Positions 1 through 7,355 are shown, counted from the stretch's first letter. The stretch is DNA of 11,441 nucleotides from Yoonia sp. (GCA_028822885.1 JAPKCP010000081.1:1-11441), one strand, 5' to 3'. Made by a program: numbers and translations. The notes: generated by a model not told the origin, from the sequence alone.

Positions 1-203
1 ACCGAGAACATGATGTTGAGCCACTTGAGCTGTGGCTCTGTCCGTAGCCACCCACAATAGATCCAGATCAGGCAAAAGGGGAGGCTGAACAGCATCGCCC
101 AAAGGTGCCAGCCTTGGACAACGCAGATTGTGCTGCAAAATCCAAGAAGGACGGCCACCCACTTCATTGGCTGCTCGTAAGCAGCAAACGACATAAGCGT
201 CAT
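1..203 (-). CDS. Small two-helix membrane protein, N-terminal part (cut by window edge)
   Basis: An open frame reads leftward off the window edge, giving 67 codons with no stop. The product begins MTLMSFAAYEQPMKWVAVLL. It has two strongly hydrophobic, aromatic-rich stretches, about residues 14-33 and 36-52, followed by a polar segment with the run RTEPQLKWLN. That is the pattern of a small inner-membrane protein with both ends on one side. I chose the ATG at 203; a second in-frame ATG lies at 194. A weak GAAAG about seven bases upstream of 203 may be the ribosome site, and an in-frame stop lies at 258-260. The pattern reminds me of short Rhodobacterales membrane proteins such as the DUF6552 group, but I cannot confirm this. 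It is divergent from degP. No function can be given, and the C-terminus is outside the window. Confidence 0.6.
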   Translation of the reverse strand, partial: MTLMSFAAYEQPMKWVAVLLGFCSTICVVQGWHLWAMLFSLPFCLIWIYCGWLRTEPQLKWLNIMFS

Positions 204-436
204 AGTTAAACTTTCAGGTAAACAGCGCCGTGGACCCGGCGGTCTGCTAGCGTTTTTCTAGTTCAGAATGCACCGCTTGCCAAACGATATTGACACTGTA
301 CCACCGCTAAAGCTGCTTCGCTGGTGAGGTCAGTTTGACTGAGATTGGTAACAATAGTTTCGGGCGCAGGAGATCGTATCAAGATCACATGGAAGCGTCC
401 AAAAATCACACCCGCGTGACAACAAACTTAAAGGAA

Positions 437-463
437 TTGTGTTGTGTCTTTGACGCCCTACAT
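437..463 (+). promoter_or_regulatory. Possible sigma-32 (RpoH)-like promoter of degP
   Basis: TTGTG at 437-441 is followed after 14 bases by CCCTACAT at 456-463. The spacing, and the C-rich -10 with an AT end, resemble the RpoH layout (TTGAA, 13-14 bases, CCCCATNT). The -35 keeps only TTG, so the match is weak. Heat-shock control of a degP gene would make sense biologically. The resulting leader would be about 55 bases. Confidence 0.22.
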
Positions 464-511
464 AGATTATCAGAGGAAATGGATGGAAAGACCCATCCGA
501 CCGTTATGATT

Positions 512-520
512 GAGAGGGAG
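512..520 (+). promoter_or_regulatory. Ribosome binding site that decides the degP start
   Basis: The purine run GAGAGGGAG contains AGGGAG and ends six bases before the GTG at 527. No comparable site precedes the earlier in-frame starts (335, 389, 506). The GTG also places a normal signal peptide at the N-terminus, so both signals agree. Confidence 0.7.
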
Positions 521-526
521 TTTCTC

Positions 527-2029
527 GTGACATCAAAAGCAATTGCACATCCGCAGGGGCAAATTGCACCCCGCCAAATCGTCAAAGGTTTGGTGACAGC
601 GCTGGCCCTTGCTGGGGCCGTAGCCATTGCACAGGCCAGCCCAGTGTTCGCCCAAGAAAGGCCCGCCACATTCGCAGACCTTGCCGAAACGATCAGCCCA
701 TCGGTCGTGAATATCACCACGTCTACCGTCATCGCAGGCCGCACTGGTCCGCAGGGCGTTGTTCCTGAAGGGTCCCCGTTCGAGGACTTCTTTAACGACC
801 TTGAGAATGACAATGAGCGCAGTGAAGGCCGTCGGTCTTCCGCTTTGGGGTCTGGTTTTGTGATTTCGGCTGACGGGTATATCGTCACCAACAACCACGT
901 CATCGAGGGCGCGGATGAGATCGAGATTGAGTTTTTCCCGGGCGATGGTCAGCCTAACAAGCAGCTTGTCGCCACGCTTGTCGGTACTGATCCAAACACG
1001 GATATTGCTGTGCTAAAGGTGGAATATGAATCTGATCTGAAATTCGTTGAGTTTGGTGACAGTAATGCTGTTGGCTCGCGTGTTGGTGATTGGGTCATTG
1101 CGATGGGCAACCCGCTGGGGCAGGGTTTCTCGGTTTCTGCTGGTATTGTGTCCGCCCGTAACCGCGCGTTGCAGGGAACCTATGATGACTATATCCAAAC
1201 GGATGCTGCGATTAACAGAGGCAACTCTGGCGGCCCGTTGTTCAACATGGACGGCAACGTCATTGGGGTAAACACAGCGATCTTGTCCCCGAATGGTGGA
1301 TCAATCGGGATCGGTTTTGCGATGTCGTCTGATGTTGTGACCAACGTTGTGGAGCAGCTGATTGAGTTCGGTGAGACACGTCGTGGCTGGCTGGGTGTGC
1401 GCATTCAAGATGTCACCCCTGATATGATCGACGCAATTGACGGCCTGACAGAGGCACGCGGTGCTTTGGTCACGGACGTGCCTGCTGGCCCTGCAGAAGA
1501 TGCGGGCATGGTGTCGGGTGACGTGATCACTTTGTTCGACGGTATTGCGATTGAAAATACCCGCGAACTTGTCCGCATTGTCGGTAATTCCCCTGTTGGC
1601 AAAGAGGTTCCTGTGACCGTTCTGCGCAATGGCGATAACGAAGACCTGACAGTTATTCTGGGTCGCCGTGAAACGTCAGAGGCTGTGGCATTCCCAGAAG
1701 ATGAAGATGTTCAGGAACCAGAAGCACCAGAAGAGAAAAGCATACTTGGTTTGTCCCTGTCTGAGATCACACCAGTTTTGACGGAGCAGTATTCGATCAC
1801 TGCTGAAGCTGGACTCGTCATCACGGGCATCGATAGCGAAAGTGAAGCTGCGTCCAAGGGTTTGGTTGAGGGTGATTTGATTACCGAAGCTGGTCAGCAA
1901 AAAATTACGAGCGTTGCTGATTTTGAAGACCGCATTACAGAGGCCCGCGATGCAGGTCGTAAGTCTTTGCTGCTGTTGGTTCGTCGTGGTGGCGATCCGC
2001 GCTTTGTGGCGCTGTCACTGGCTGAGTAA
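527..2029 (+). CDS. degP: Periplasmic Do/HtrA-family serine endoprotease DegP
   Basis: This is a periplasmic trypsin-like protease and chaperone that degrades or holds misfolded envelope proteins. With the GTG start it has 500 residues, typical for Do proteases. A Sec signal peptide has a basic start, a hydrophobic core (GLVTALALAGAVAIAQA) and likely cleavage after an Ala before Q-E-R-P near residue 43. The catalytic triad is visible: His124 in TNNHVIEGA, Asp159 in NTDIAVLKV and Ser234 in NRGNSGGPLFN. The His-Asp and Asp-Ser spacings of 35 and 75 fit the family. A first PDZ domain begins near residue 285 (RGWLGVRIQDVTP) and a second near 405 (ILGLSLSEITP), separated by an acidic Pro/Glu-rich linker. 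The gene is monocistronic here, ending in a strong terminator. The usual hflKC partners are not upstream. The frame is open 64 codons further upstream, which I discount. Confidence 0.95.
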   Translation: MTSKAIAHPQGQIAPRQIVKGLVTALALAGAVAIAQASPVFAQERPATFADLAETISPSVVNITTSTVIAGRTGPQGVVPEGSPFEDFFNDLENDNERSEGRRSSALGSGFVISADGYIVTNNHVIEGADEIEIEFFPGDGQPNKQLVATLVGTDPNTDIAVLKVEYESDLKFVEFGDSNAVGSRVGDWVIAMGNPLGQGFSVSAGIVSARNRALQGTYDDYIQTDAAINRGNSGGPLFNMDGNVIGVNTAILSPNGGSIGIGFAMSSDVVTNVVEQLIEFGETRRGWLGVRIQDVTPDMIDAIDGLTEARGALVTDVPAGPAEDAGMVSGDVITLFDGIAIENTRELVRIVGNSPVGKEVPVTVLRNGDNEDLTVILGRRETSEAVAFPEDEDVQEPEAPEEKSILGLSLSEITPVLTEQYSITAEAGLVITGIDSESEAASKGLVEGDLITEAGQQKITSVADFEDRITEARDAGRKSLLLLVRRGGDPRFVALSLAE

Positions 2030-2049
2030 ACCTAACCAAAGATAATATG

Positions 2050-2077
2050 AAAGGGCGGCCCATTGGGTCGCCTTTTT
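2050..2077 (+). terminator. Rho-independent terminator after degP
   Basis: A 12-bp stem with two G-T pairs is formed by 2050-2061 and 2065-2076 around an ATT loop. The core GGCGGCCC pairs with GGGTCGCC, and the right arm ends in TTTTT. It lies 20 bases after the degP stop and just beyond the stop of the convergent lipoprotein gene, so it may stop transcription from both sides. The T-run favours the + direction. Confidence 0.88.
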
Positions 2078-2080
2078 ACG

Positions 2081-2614
2081 TTAAAGCGTGGTGCGATCCA
2101 ATGATACAATGCCAAATTTTTCGGCAATACCACGTTCGATCAGGGGGCTGTCGAAGCCCTGTGCGGCCTGCAACGCTTGGATCGCAGCGCGTGTCTCGGA
2201 ATCTAAAACGCTGGTAATTGGTCCACCGTAAGCCAGCCGCGCTTTCAGGGCGCGTTGCAAAGTCGCGACGCGTTCTCGTGTGTATTCTGGTGGGCAAAGC
2301 GTTTCAAAGCGTGTGCCTTGCCCGATGACTTCGGTGATAGGTCGTGTTTGGTTACGAAAAATGGGCGGCGACGTGAATGTTCCATCATCACCCTTGATCC
2401 CCGGCGTGACGAGGATTTGCTCGCCAATAATGCGGATGCGCGTTGGCGGGGCTGTCCGGGCAAAGCATTGACCGGTTGCCGTCGTCTCGATCTCGCCTTC
2501 GGTGATCAAGTTTTGGACCGGTGTGCGCAATGTCGGGGACGTGGCTTGTGCGGGTGCTGTGCAGCCCGAAACAAGGGCTAACATAACGGCGGATAACAAA
2601 AATACTGGTTTCAT
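2081..2614 (-). CDS. Lipoprotein with peptidoglycan-binding-like C-terminal domain
   Basis: The predicted product has 177 residues. It begins MKPVFLLSAVMLALVSGC, a lipoprotein signal with lipobox V-S-G-C and lipidated Cys18, so it should be anchored in an envelope membrane. The middle (residues 40-110) is a small domain with two cysteines, C50 and C107, that could form a disulfide. Residues about 112-170 match the peptidoglycan-binding domain 1 pattern: an LQRALKARLAYGG segment, then SVLDSETRAAIQALQAAQGF, then a final short helix. The family binds cell-wall peptides or glycans; any enzymatic activity is absent here. I chose the ATG at 2614 because it gives a clean signal peptide. The frame remains open to 2740 but that extension is not signal-like. 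An AGCAGG run lies upstream of the ATG. It is convergent with degP and divergent from fdxE. The exact role is unknown. Confidence 0.85.
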   Translation of the reverse strand: MKPVFLLSAVMLALVSGCTAPAQATSPTLRTPVQNLITEGEIETTATGQCFARTAPPTRIRIIGEQILVTPGIKGDDGTFTSPPIFRNQTRPITEVIGQGTRFETLCPPEYTRERVATLQRALKARLAYGGPITSVLDSETRAAIQALQAAQGFDSPLIERGIAEKFGIVSLDRTTL

Positions 2615-2808
2615 GTGCCTGCTCTGCCTGTTCGTTTGAGAGACACTAGCGTGTGCTGACGTAATTCCAAACGTACAAATGTAGGACCACGCAAAACTCA
2701 GCCTGCGGTGTCGTGACACATCCACAGTCGGTTGCGGCATTTCCGACTGGTTCTCTGCGTCATCCTCGCCTAGAAAAGCGCAAATAGACTTGGCTTTTTG
2801 AGGAAATC

Positions 2809-3132
2809 ATGGCGAAAATTACTTATATTGAACATGGCGGCAAAGAGCATGTCGTGGACGTGGCGACCGGTCTGACTGTCATGGAAGGAGCCCGCGACAA
2901 CGGCATTCCGGGAATTGAGGCCGATTGTGGTGGCGCGTGTGCGTGTTCCACCTGCCATGTTTATGTGGATGCGGCTTGGGTTGCGAAGGTTCCTGCCAAG
3001 GACGCGATGGAAGAAGATATGCTCGATTTCGCGTACGAACCGAATGCTGAGACGTCGCGCCTGACCTGCCAGATCAAAGTGACTGACGCTTTGGATGGTT
3101 TGCGCGTGCAGATGCCCGAAAAGCAAATCTAA
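2809..3132 (+). CDS. fdxE: Adrenodoxin-type [2Fe-2S] ferredoxin (ferredoxin VI family)
   Basis: This is a soluble cytoplasmic one-electron carrier of 107 residues. The vertebrate/putidaredoxin-type cluster motif is complete: Cys40-X5-Cys46-X2-Cys49, with Cys87 in RLTCQIKV as the fourth ligand. Cys44 is an extra, non-ligand cysteine in DCGGACACSTCH. From memory, the sequence is very close to Rhodobacter capsulatus FdVI (fdxE product), including the GLTVMEGARDNGIPGI segment and the C-terminal PEKQI. FdVI-type proteins are thought to serve iron-sulfur cluster assembly or cytochrome P450-type electron transfer; the partner is not evident here. A GAGGAAA run six to eight bases upstream supports the ATG at 2809. 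Its stop codon directly abuts the start of the degraded gene at 3133. The 194-base gap upstream is shared with the divergent lipoprotein gene. Confidence 0.93.
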   Translation: MAKITYIEHGGKEHVVDVATGLTVMEGARDNGIPGIEADCGGACACSTCHVYVDAAWVAKVPAKDAMEEDMLDFAYEPNAETSRLTCQIKVTDALDGLRVQMPEKQI

Positions 3133-3460
3133 ATGCGGGGTCTTTGGACCTATGCGATAGCGCTGTTGGCCCTTACGGGGGCCGCGGCGGCTGATGTGAC
3201 CGTGGCAGGATACGGCTTGTTACACCCACGGTATTCTTGGGGATTCGATTGAGTTTGGGGCTTTGGCGATGACCTCTGAAGCTGGCGAGGCTGATATTGC
3301 TGGCAGGATACGCGATTGCGGAGATGGGCCTGTGATGATCATGGTAACGGCCGACTGGACCCGGTTGGTGGCAGTGCGATTGGACGGAGATCTGGTTGCA
3401 ACCGATATTGGACGGCACATTGGGCGTGAAAGCTTTGCTGTGGCAATGAACTGCGGTTGA
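3133..3460 (+). pseudogene. Broken secreted-protein gene (probable FG-GAP/VCBS-like protein remnant)
   Basis: An ATG directly follows the fdxE stop (TAAATG) and opens a signal peptide, MRGLWTYAIALLALTGAAAA, then DVTVAGYG. That frame stops at codon 40 (TGA, 3250-3252). The next frame (+1 relative to it) is open from 3200 to a stop at 3458-3460. It continues plausibly with YTHGILGDSIEFGALAMTS and later IRDCGDGPVMIMVTADWTRL, ending in NCG. The natural joint is near 3214-3220, so a single-base-scale frameshift splits a secreted protein. From memory, Rhodobacteraceae FG-GAP/VCBS-repeat proteins have this N-terminal HGxLGDxxE segment and this C-terminal RDCGxGPxM segment, separated by a long repeat region. 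Here the two are nearly fused, implying an internal deletion too. There is no sign of a functional product. Alternatives are a sequencing error for the frameshift, or two unrelated short frames. Confidence 0.6.
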
Positions 3461-3533
3461 TCCAAAGGGGCGCTACCGCGCATTTTTGATATTGCAGGGG
3501 GCAGGGTGCCAAAGCCCGCAGATGCTGTGCGGA

Positions 3534-4301
3534 TTAGAGCAATGTCGTCATGGCAATGAGCAGTGTCATTTCGGTGATCTGTTGCGTGGCCCCTAATATA
3601 TCGCCGGTTTGCCCGCCGATCTTGCGATGCGCGATGCCCGCCCAAAGGCTGGCGGTGACGGCTGCGATAATCAACAATGAACCGGTCATGAGGCCAAGAG
3701 CCACGACACTTCCCAGCGTTGCAATGCCGATTGCAAGCCATGCTGTGATGGGTTTTGGGCGTCCGACGGATTGGCTTAACCCACCTGTGCGTGCGTTTGG
3801 TAGGCCCGTCATGAGCGCCACCATTGCCGCGCGGCTAAGCATGCCAACAGCGATCAACGCCGCGATCCAATGGTCAGTTTGTAGGATCGCCACCAAAGCC
3901 GTCCAGCGGATCAGCATCGAGAGCACCAAGGCTAAGACGCCGTAAGCCCCGGTGCGACTGTCTTTCATGATCTCAAGCCGTTTGGTTTTTTCCCAACCAC
4001 CCCAAAGACCATCTGCACTGTCGGCGAGTCCGTCTTCGTGCATTGCTCCGGTGAGGATCACGCTGGTTGCGAGCAGCAAGGCGGCTGTGATTTGCACATT
4101 GATCCCGATAGTCATGGCAACGAGCCCAACGACTGCCATTGCAACTGCAATTTTCAAACCAACAAGGGGATAGGCCCACGCCGCCAGAGGTCCGCGCTGC
4201 GTTGCCAGATCTGTGTGCACGCGAACCGGAACGCGTGTCAGAAGCCCCACTGCTGCGGGGATATCGTGCCAGTGCATAAGGCGCATGTCGCGATTTGCCA
4301 C
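3534..4301 (-). CDS. cobS: Adenosylcobinamide-GDP ribazoletransferase (cobalamin synthase)
   Basis: CobS (called CobV in aerobic-pathway nomenclature) is an integral membrane enzyme. It joins adenosylcobinamide-GDP with alpha-ribazole or its phosphate to complete the cobalamin nucleotide loop. With the GTG start the product has 255 residues, normal for the family. Near the N-terminus is the DIPAAVGLLTRVPV segment. The conserved acidic metal/substrate motif is HEDGLADSADGLWGG at residues 88-102, followed by EIMKDSRTGAYG at 110-121. Several hydrophobic helices lie on both sides. The GTG at 4301 is preceded by AAAGGA six bases away. The longer frame back to 4367 and the internal ATG at 4286 lack such a site. 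It is divergent from cobT, which makes the alpha-ribazole phosphate it uses, so the pair is probably co-regulated from the shared 77-base gap. Confidence 0.93.
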   Translation of the reverse strand: MANRDMRLMHWHDIPAAVGLLTRVPVRVHTDLATQRGPLAAWAYPLVGLKIAVAMAVVGLVAMTIGINVQITAALLLATSVILTGAMHEDGLADSADGLWGGWEKTKRLEIMKDSRTGAYGVLALVLSMLIRWTALVAILQTDHWIAALIAVGMLSRAAMVALMTGLPNARTGGLSQSVGRPKPITAWLAIGIATLGSVVALGLMTGSLLIIAAVTASLWAGIAHRKIGGQTGDILGATQQITEMTLLIAMTTLL

Positions 4302-4307
4302 GTGATG

Positions 4308-4313
4308 TCCTTT
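4308..4313 (-). promoter_or_regulatory. Ribosome binding site fixing a GTG start for cobS
   Basis: On the minus strand AAAGGA is followed by six bases and then GTG at 4301. This is the best site near any candidate cobS start. It gives a 255-residue protein rather than the 277-residue version from 4367. Confidence 0.6.
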
Positions 4314-4335
4314 TGTGAGCTTTTCATCCTTGGTG

Positions 4336-4362
4336 TGATCGTTAGACAGATGGAAACGATCA
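4336..4362. promoter_or_regulatory. Inverted repeat in the cobS-cobT divergent control region
   Basis: TGATCGTT at 4336-4343 is repeated exactly in inverse orientation as AACGATCA at 4355-4362, with an 11-base spacer and arm centres 19 bases apart. It lies in the 77-base gap between two divergently read cobalamin genes. That is where a dimeric regulator controlling both could bind. It could also be a short hairpin in the cobT leader. No cobalamin riboswitch fits in this gap. Confidence 0.4.
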
Positions 4363-4378
4363 TGCAACGAGGTCTTTC

Positions 4379-5395
4379 ATGTCTGCACCCTTCACAACCC
4401 TTACCGAATTCCGCGCTGTTTTGGCTGCGGCCCCTGCTGTTGATGCTGCTGCTATCGCTGGTGCGCAAGACCGCAATGGTCAATTGACGAAGCCGCCGGG
4501 TGCGTTGGGCCGACTTGAGGATTTGGCGATCTGGTATGCAGGATGGCGCGGGACGGATCGCCCGAGTTTGGACAATCCGCAGGTGATCATTTTTGCTGGT
4601 AATCACGGAATATGTGCCCAAGGCGTGTCTGCATTTCCCCCTGAAGTGACAGTCCAGATGGTTGCTAACTTTGAACATGGGGGCGCTGCGATTAACCAAT
4701 TGTCAAAGGCTTTTGGTGCAAAGATGGATGTGCACGCGTTGAATTTGGACACACCGACTGTTGATTTCACAGTTGCGCCTGCGATGACTGAGGATGAAGT
4801 GATTGCTGCACTGCGCACCGGCTGGAATGCCGTTGATCCAGATGCAGATTTGGTTGTGACGGGTGAGATGGGTATTGGGAACACGACCTGTGGTGCGGCC
4901 ATTGGTGCGGCGCTTTTTGGTGGTGAGGCCGCTGATTGGACAGGGCGCGGGACCGGCGTTGATGATGAGGGTCTGGCTCGCAAAACGGACGTAGTGGCGC
5001 GTGGATTGGCCTTGCACGATGTGTCTGATCCGTTGGAAGCGCTTCGGTGTTTAGGGGGCCGCGAGTTGGCGGCGATGGCTGGTGCGATTGCGGCGGCACG
5101 TGCGCACCGGATTCCTGTCATTTTGGATGGGTTTATTTGTACGGCGGCCGCTGCCACGTTGGAAAAGGCTGTTCCCGGCGCATTAGATCACGCGGTGGCT
5201 GGCCACTTGAGCGCTGAGGGCGCGCATCGCCGTATGCTTGATGCGATTGGAAAAGAGCCGTTGTTGCAGCTTGGCTTACGGTTAGGCGAAGGGTCGGGTG
5301 CGGCCCTTGCGATTGGCGTGCTGAAAGGCGCAATCGCGTGCCATTCTGGAATGGCGACATTCGCTGAGGCAGGGGTTGCTGCAGGAGAGGCTTAG
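4379..5395 (+). CDS. cobT: Nicotinate-nucleotide-dimethylbenzimidazole phosphoribosyltransferase
   Basis: CobT (CobU in aerobic-pathway nomenclature) is cytoplasmic. It transfers the phosphoribosyl group of nicotinate mononucleotide to 5,6-dimethylbenzimidazole, giving alpha-ribazole phosphate, the lower ligand donor for CobS. The product has 338 residues, in the family range. Signature segments are KPPGALGRLEDLA near the N-terminus, GNHGICAQGVSAFPPEVT from about residue 74, GEMGIGNTTCGAA from about 162, and RLGEGSGAALA, whose Glu304 corresponds to the catalytic glutamate of the Salmonella enzyme. The ATG at 4379 has GAGG at 4369-4372 with six bases between. It is divergent from cobS with a 77-base gap. 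Its stop overlaps the stop of the convergent antiporter gene by four bases, leaving no room for a private terminator. Confidence 0.95.
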   Translation: MSAPFTTLTEFRAVLAAAPAVDAAAIAGAQDRNGQLTKPPGALGRLEDLAIWYAGWRGTDRPSLDNPQVIIFAGNHGICAQGVSAFPPEVTVQMVANFEHGGAAINQLSKAFGAKMDVHALNLDTPTVDFTVAPAMTEDEVIAALRTGWNAVDPDADLVVTGEMGIGNTTCGAAIGAALFGGEAADWTGRGTGVDDEGLARKTDVVARGLALHDVSDPLEALRCLGGRELAAMAGAIAAARAHRIPVILDGFICTAAAATLEKAVPGALDHAVAGHLSAEGAHRRMLDAIGKEPLLQLGLRLGEGSGAALAIGVLKGAIACHSGMATFAEAGVAAGEA

Positions 5396-7290
5396 AATTT
5401 GCCGCGGCGCGATGTTTTCGCGTCGCGGGTTTCTTCCCCGGATTGTTGTTTGAGGGCCAGTGCGGTTTCCAAGTCGTTATTCAGCTCTTTTGCGTGCGCC
5501 ACGTAGTCCGGGTTGTCGCGCATCGGCACACCCGGTTTCCAGAATTTTGATAAATCCCTGATTGCCGCGCGGTCGTGTTCGTAGAAAAAGGTTTCGGCCT
5601 CTGACGCTTCAAATTCGGATAGCCCCAGGTTTTCGAGCGCATAGCGGCCCGCCCGCAAGGATGCATCGAACATCTCGCGCACAACATCATTGGCCCCCGC
5701 AGCGTTCAATTCATAGACATGCACCCTGTCACGTGCGCGGGCGATGATGTGCAGGTCGGGCCGCGCCTTGCGGGCATACGCCACCAATTTGTTCGCCATT
5801 TTCTTATCATTGATCGCAACCACGAGAACTTGCGCATCATCCAATCCAGCGGCCTTGAGCAGATCGGGACGGGTTGGGTCACCAAAGAACCCTTTGAAGC
5901 CATAAGTCCGCATCATCTGCACAGTGCTCAGATCATTATCGATCACCACGGTTGAGAACCCAGCTGACTGCACCAATCGGTTCACGATTTGCCCAAAGCG
6001 CCCGATGCCTGCGATGATCACAGTGCCTTTTTCATCGACATCATCGTGGGCCACATCATGGTCAACTTCGATGCGTTTGCTGACCATTTCGTAAACGATG
6101 AACAGCAAGGGTGTGATTAGCATGGAAAGCGCGACGATCAGCAACAGTTGGCCCGATAGGCCCGGGCTCAGAACGCCTTGTTGTTGCGAGAATGAGATCA
6201 GGATGAAGCCAAATTCGCCCGCTTGTGCAAGGCCAAGGGCAAAAAGCCAGCGGTCTTTGCCTTCGATCTTGAACAGTAGTGAAAGGGCGTAAAGCACCCC
6301 GCCTTTGATCAACATCACACCAAATGTCAGCGCAAGGATATAGACGGGTTCCCGGAAAAAGAGGGCAAAGTCGATACCAGCCCCAACAGTGATAAAGAAC
6401 AGGCCCAGCAGCAGACCTTTGAACGGCTCAAGATCGCTTTCAAGTTCATGGCGAAATTCAGAGTTGGCCAGAACAACTCCAGCCAAGAAAGTGCCAAGGG
6501 CAGGTGACAGGCCAACAAGGCTCATCAGGACGGCGATTGAAACGACCATGAGAAGGGCGAGTGCTGTGTACATTTCGCGCAGTTTGGCTTGGTGGATATA
6601 TCTGAAAATGGGCCGGGTCAGGAAAATTCCAGTGAGAATAACCGCCGCCACAGCACCGAGTGTGACCAGTGTGACACCCCAGCCGGGCAGACCTTCAACA
6701 AGGCTAAGGCTTTTATGCGCATCGTCTTGATTAATTGTTCTGACCATGGACCCGTCGGGTGACAAGGTCGCCGTCGCTGAAATTGCGAGCAACGGCAGGA
6801 ACGCCAGCATTGGGATCACGGCGATGTCTTGGGTCAATAGCACAGAGAAGGTCGATCGCCCCCCATTTGTCTGCATCAGCCCCTTTTCAGACAGTGTTTG
6901 CAGCACGATAGCCGTCGAACTTAACGTGAAAATCATACCGATCGCAAATGAGATATTCCAAGCATATCCCAGCATCATTGCCCCGCCCATGACAAGGAGA
7001 GTCGTGACCATAATCTGTAAGCCACCCAGCCCAATCAGCCGATCGCGCATGTTCCAAAGGACCCGAGGTTCAAGTTCTAATCCGATGAGAAAGAGCATCA
7101 TTACAACGCCAAATTCAGCAAAATGTTGCAGGTCTTGGGTCTCAGTTCCGACAAGGCCGGTCACTGGTCCAATCACAATGCCAGCTGCCAAATATCCAAG
7201 CACAGATCCAAGGCCCATGCGGGCCGCCAAAGGCACTGCAATCACTGCGGCACCAAGGTAGATTGTGGCTTGAAACAGGAAACTTTCCAT
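5392..7290 (-). CDS. Kef-type cation/proton antiporter (CPA2 family) with RCK N domain
   Basis: This is an inner-membrane monovalent cation:proton antiporter of the KefB/KefC type, probably potassium efflux. From the ATG at 7290 it has 632 residues. Residues 1-400 form the hydrophobic exchanger domain of about 12-13 helices. They include the glycine-rich GLGSVLGYLAAGIVIGP, the family LFLIGLELEP segment, and a conserved Gln154-Asp155 pair in LLTQDIAVIPML, the expected cation site. Residues 421-540 form a TrkA-N/RCK nucleotide-binding domain with GIGRFG at 428-433 and an acidic VVIDND strand end. A charged tail of about 90 residues follows. The frame could also begin at GTG 7317 or TTG 7320. 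No start has a clear ribosome site; ATG matches the usual beginning, MESFLFQATIYL. No KefF/KefG-like ancillary gene is adjacent, so glutathione gating cannot be inferred. A perfect TATAAT lies upstream at 7356-7361. Confidence 0.92.
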   Translation of the reverse strand: MESFLFQATIYLGAAVIAVPLAARMGLGSVLGYLAAGIVIGPVTGLVGTETQDLQHFAEFGVVMMLFLIGLELEPRVLWNMRDRLIGLGGLQIMVTTLLVMGGAMMLGYAWNISFAIGMIFTLSSTAIVLQTLSEKGLMQTNGGRSTFSVLLTQDIAVIPMLAFLPLLAISATATLSPDGSMVRTINQDDAHKSLSLVEGLPGWGVTLVTLGAVAAVILTGIFLTRPIFRYIHQAKLREMYTALALLMVVSIAVLMSLVGLSPALGTFLAGVVLANSEFRHELESDLEPFKGLLLGLFFITVGAGIDFALFFREPVYILALTFGVMLIKGGVLYALSLLFKIEGKDRWLFALGLAQAGEFGFILISFSQQQGVLSPGLSGQLLLIVALSMLITPLLFIVYEMVSKRIEVDHDVAHDDVDEKGTVIIAGIGRFGQIVNRLVQSAGFSTVVIDNDLSTVQMMRTYGFKGFFGDPTRPDLLKAAGLDDAQVLVVAINDKKMANKLVAYARKARPDLHIIARARDRVHVYELNAAGANDVVREMFDASLRAGRYALENLGLSEFEASEAETFFYEHDRAAIRDLSKFWKPGVPMRDNPDYVAHAKELNNDLETALALKQQSGEETRDAKTSRRGKF

Positions 7291-7355
7291 GGGGCTGCTT
7301 TGCGGGTGAGGGGCCACCAACTGACGAAAGACGCGTCCGGAGGCACGATGATTGA

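Larger units (their letters stand above)
204..526. other. Intergenic leader region upstream of degP
   Basis: These 323 bases separate the divergent small membrane protein gene from the chosen degP start. Features seen are a perfect TTGACA at 290-295 (+) with no good -10 box 16-18 bases downstream, a weak heat-shock-like promoter match at 437-463, a 6-bp inverted repeat at 481-498, and the degP ribosome site at 512-520. The degP frame stays open back to 335, but no ribosome site precedes the earlier starts and the extra residues look nothing like a signal peptide. I therefore regard it as untranslated leader. Confidence 0.5.

Noticed and set aside
290..318. Perfect TTGACA upstream of degP as a housekeeping promoter
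   Set aside because: At 16-18 bases spacing the next six bases (CTGCTT or neighbours) do not resemble a -10 box.
2615..2740. 42-residue N-terminal extension of the lipoprotein frame
   Set aside because: It would bury the lipoprotein signal internally; the ATG at 2614 gives a canonical signal and lipobox.
3470..3487. GCGC-TACC-GCGC hairpin followed by ATTTTT as a terminator for the fdxE transcript
   Set aside because: The stem is only four pairs and the T-run is interrupted, too weak to call without transcript data.
4603..5157. 184-codon minus-strand frame opposite cobT
   Set aside because: It is fully antisense to a clear, complete cobT gene and its translation is low-complexity Ala/Ser/Pro.
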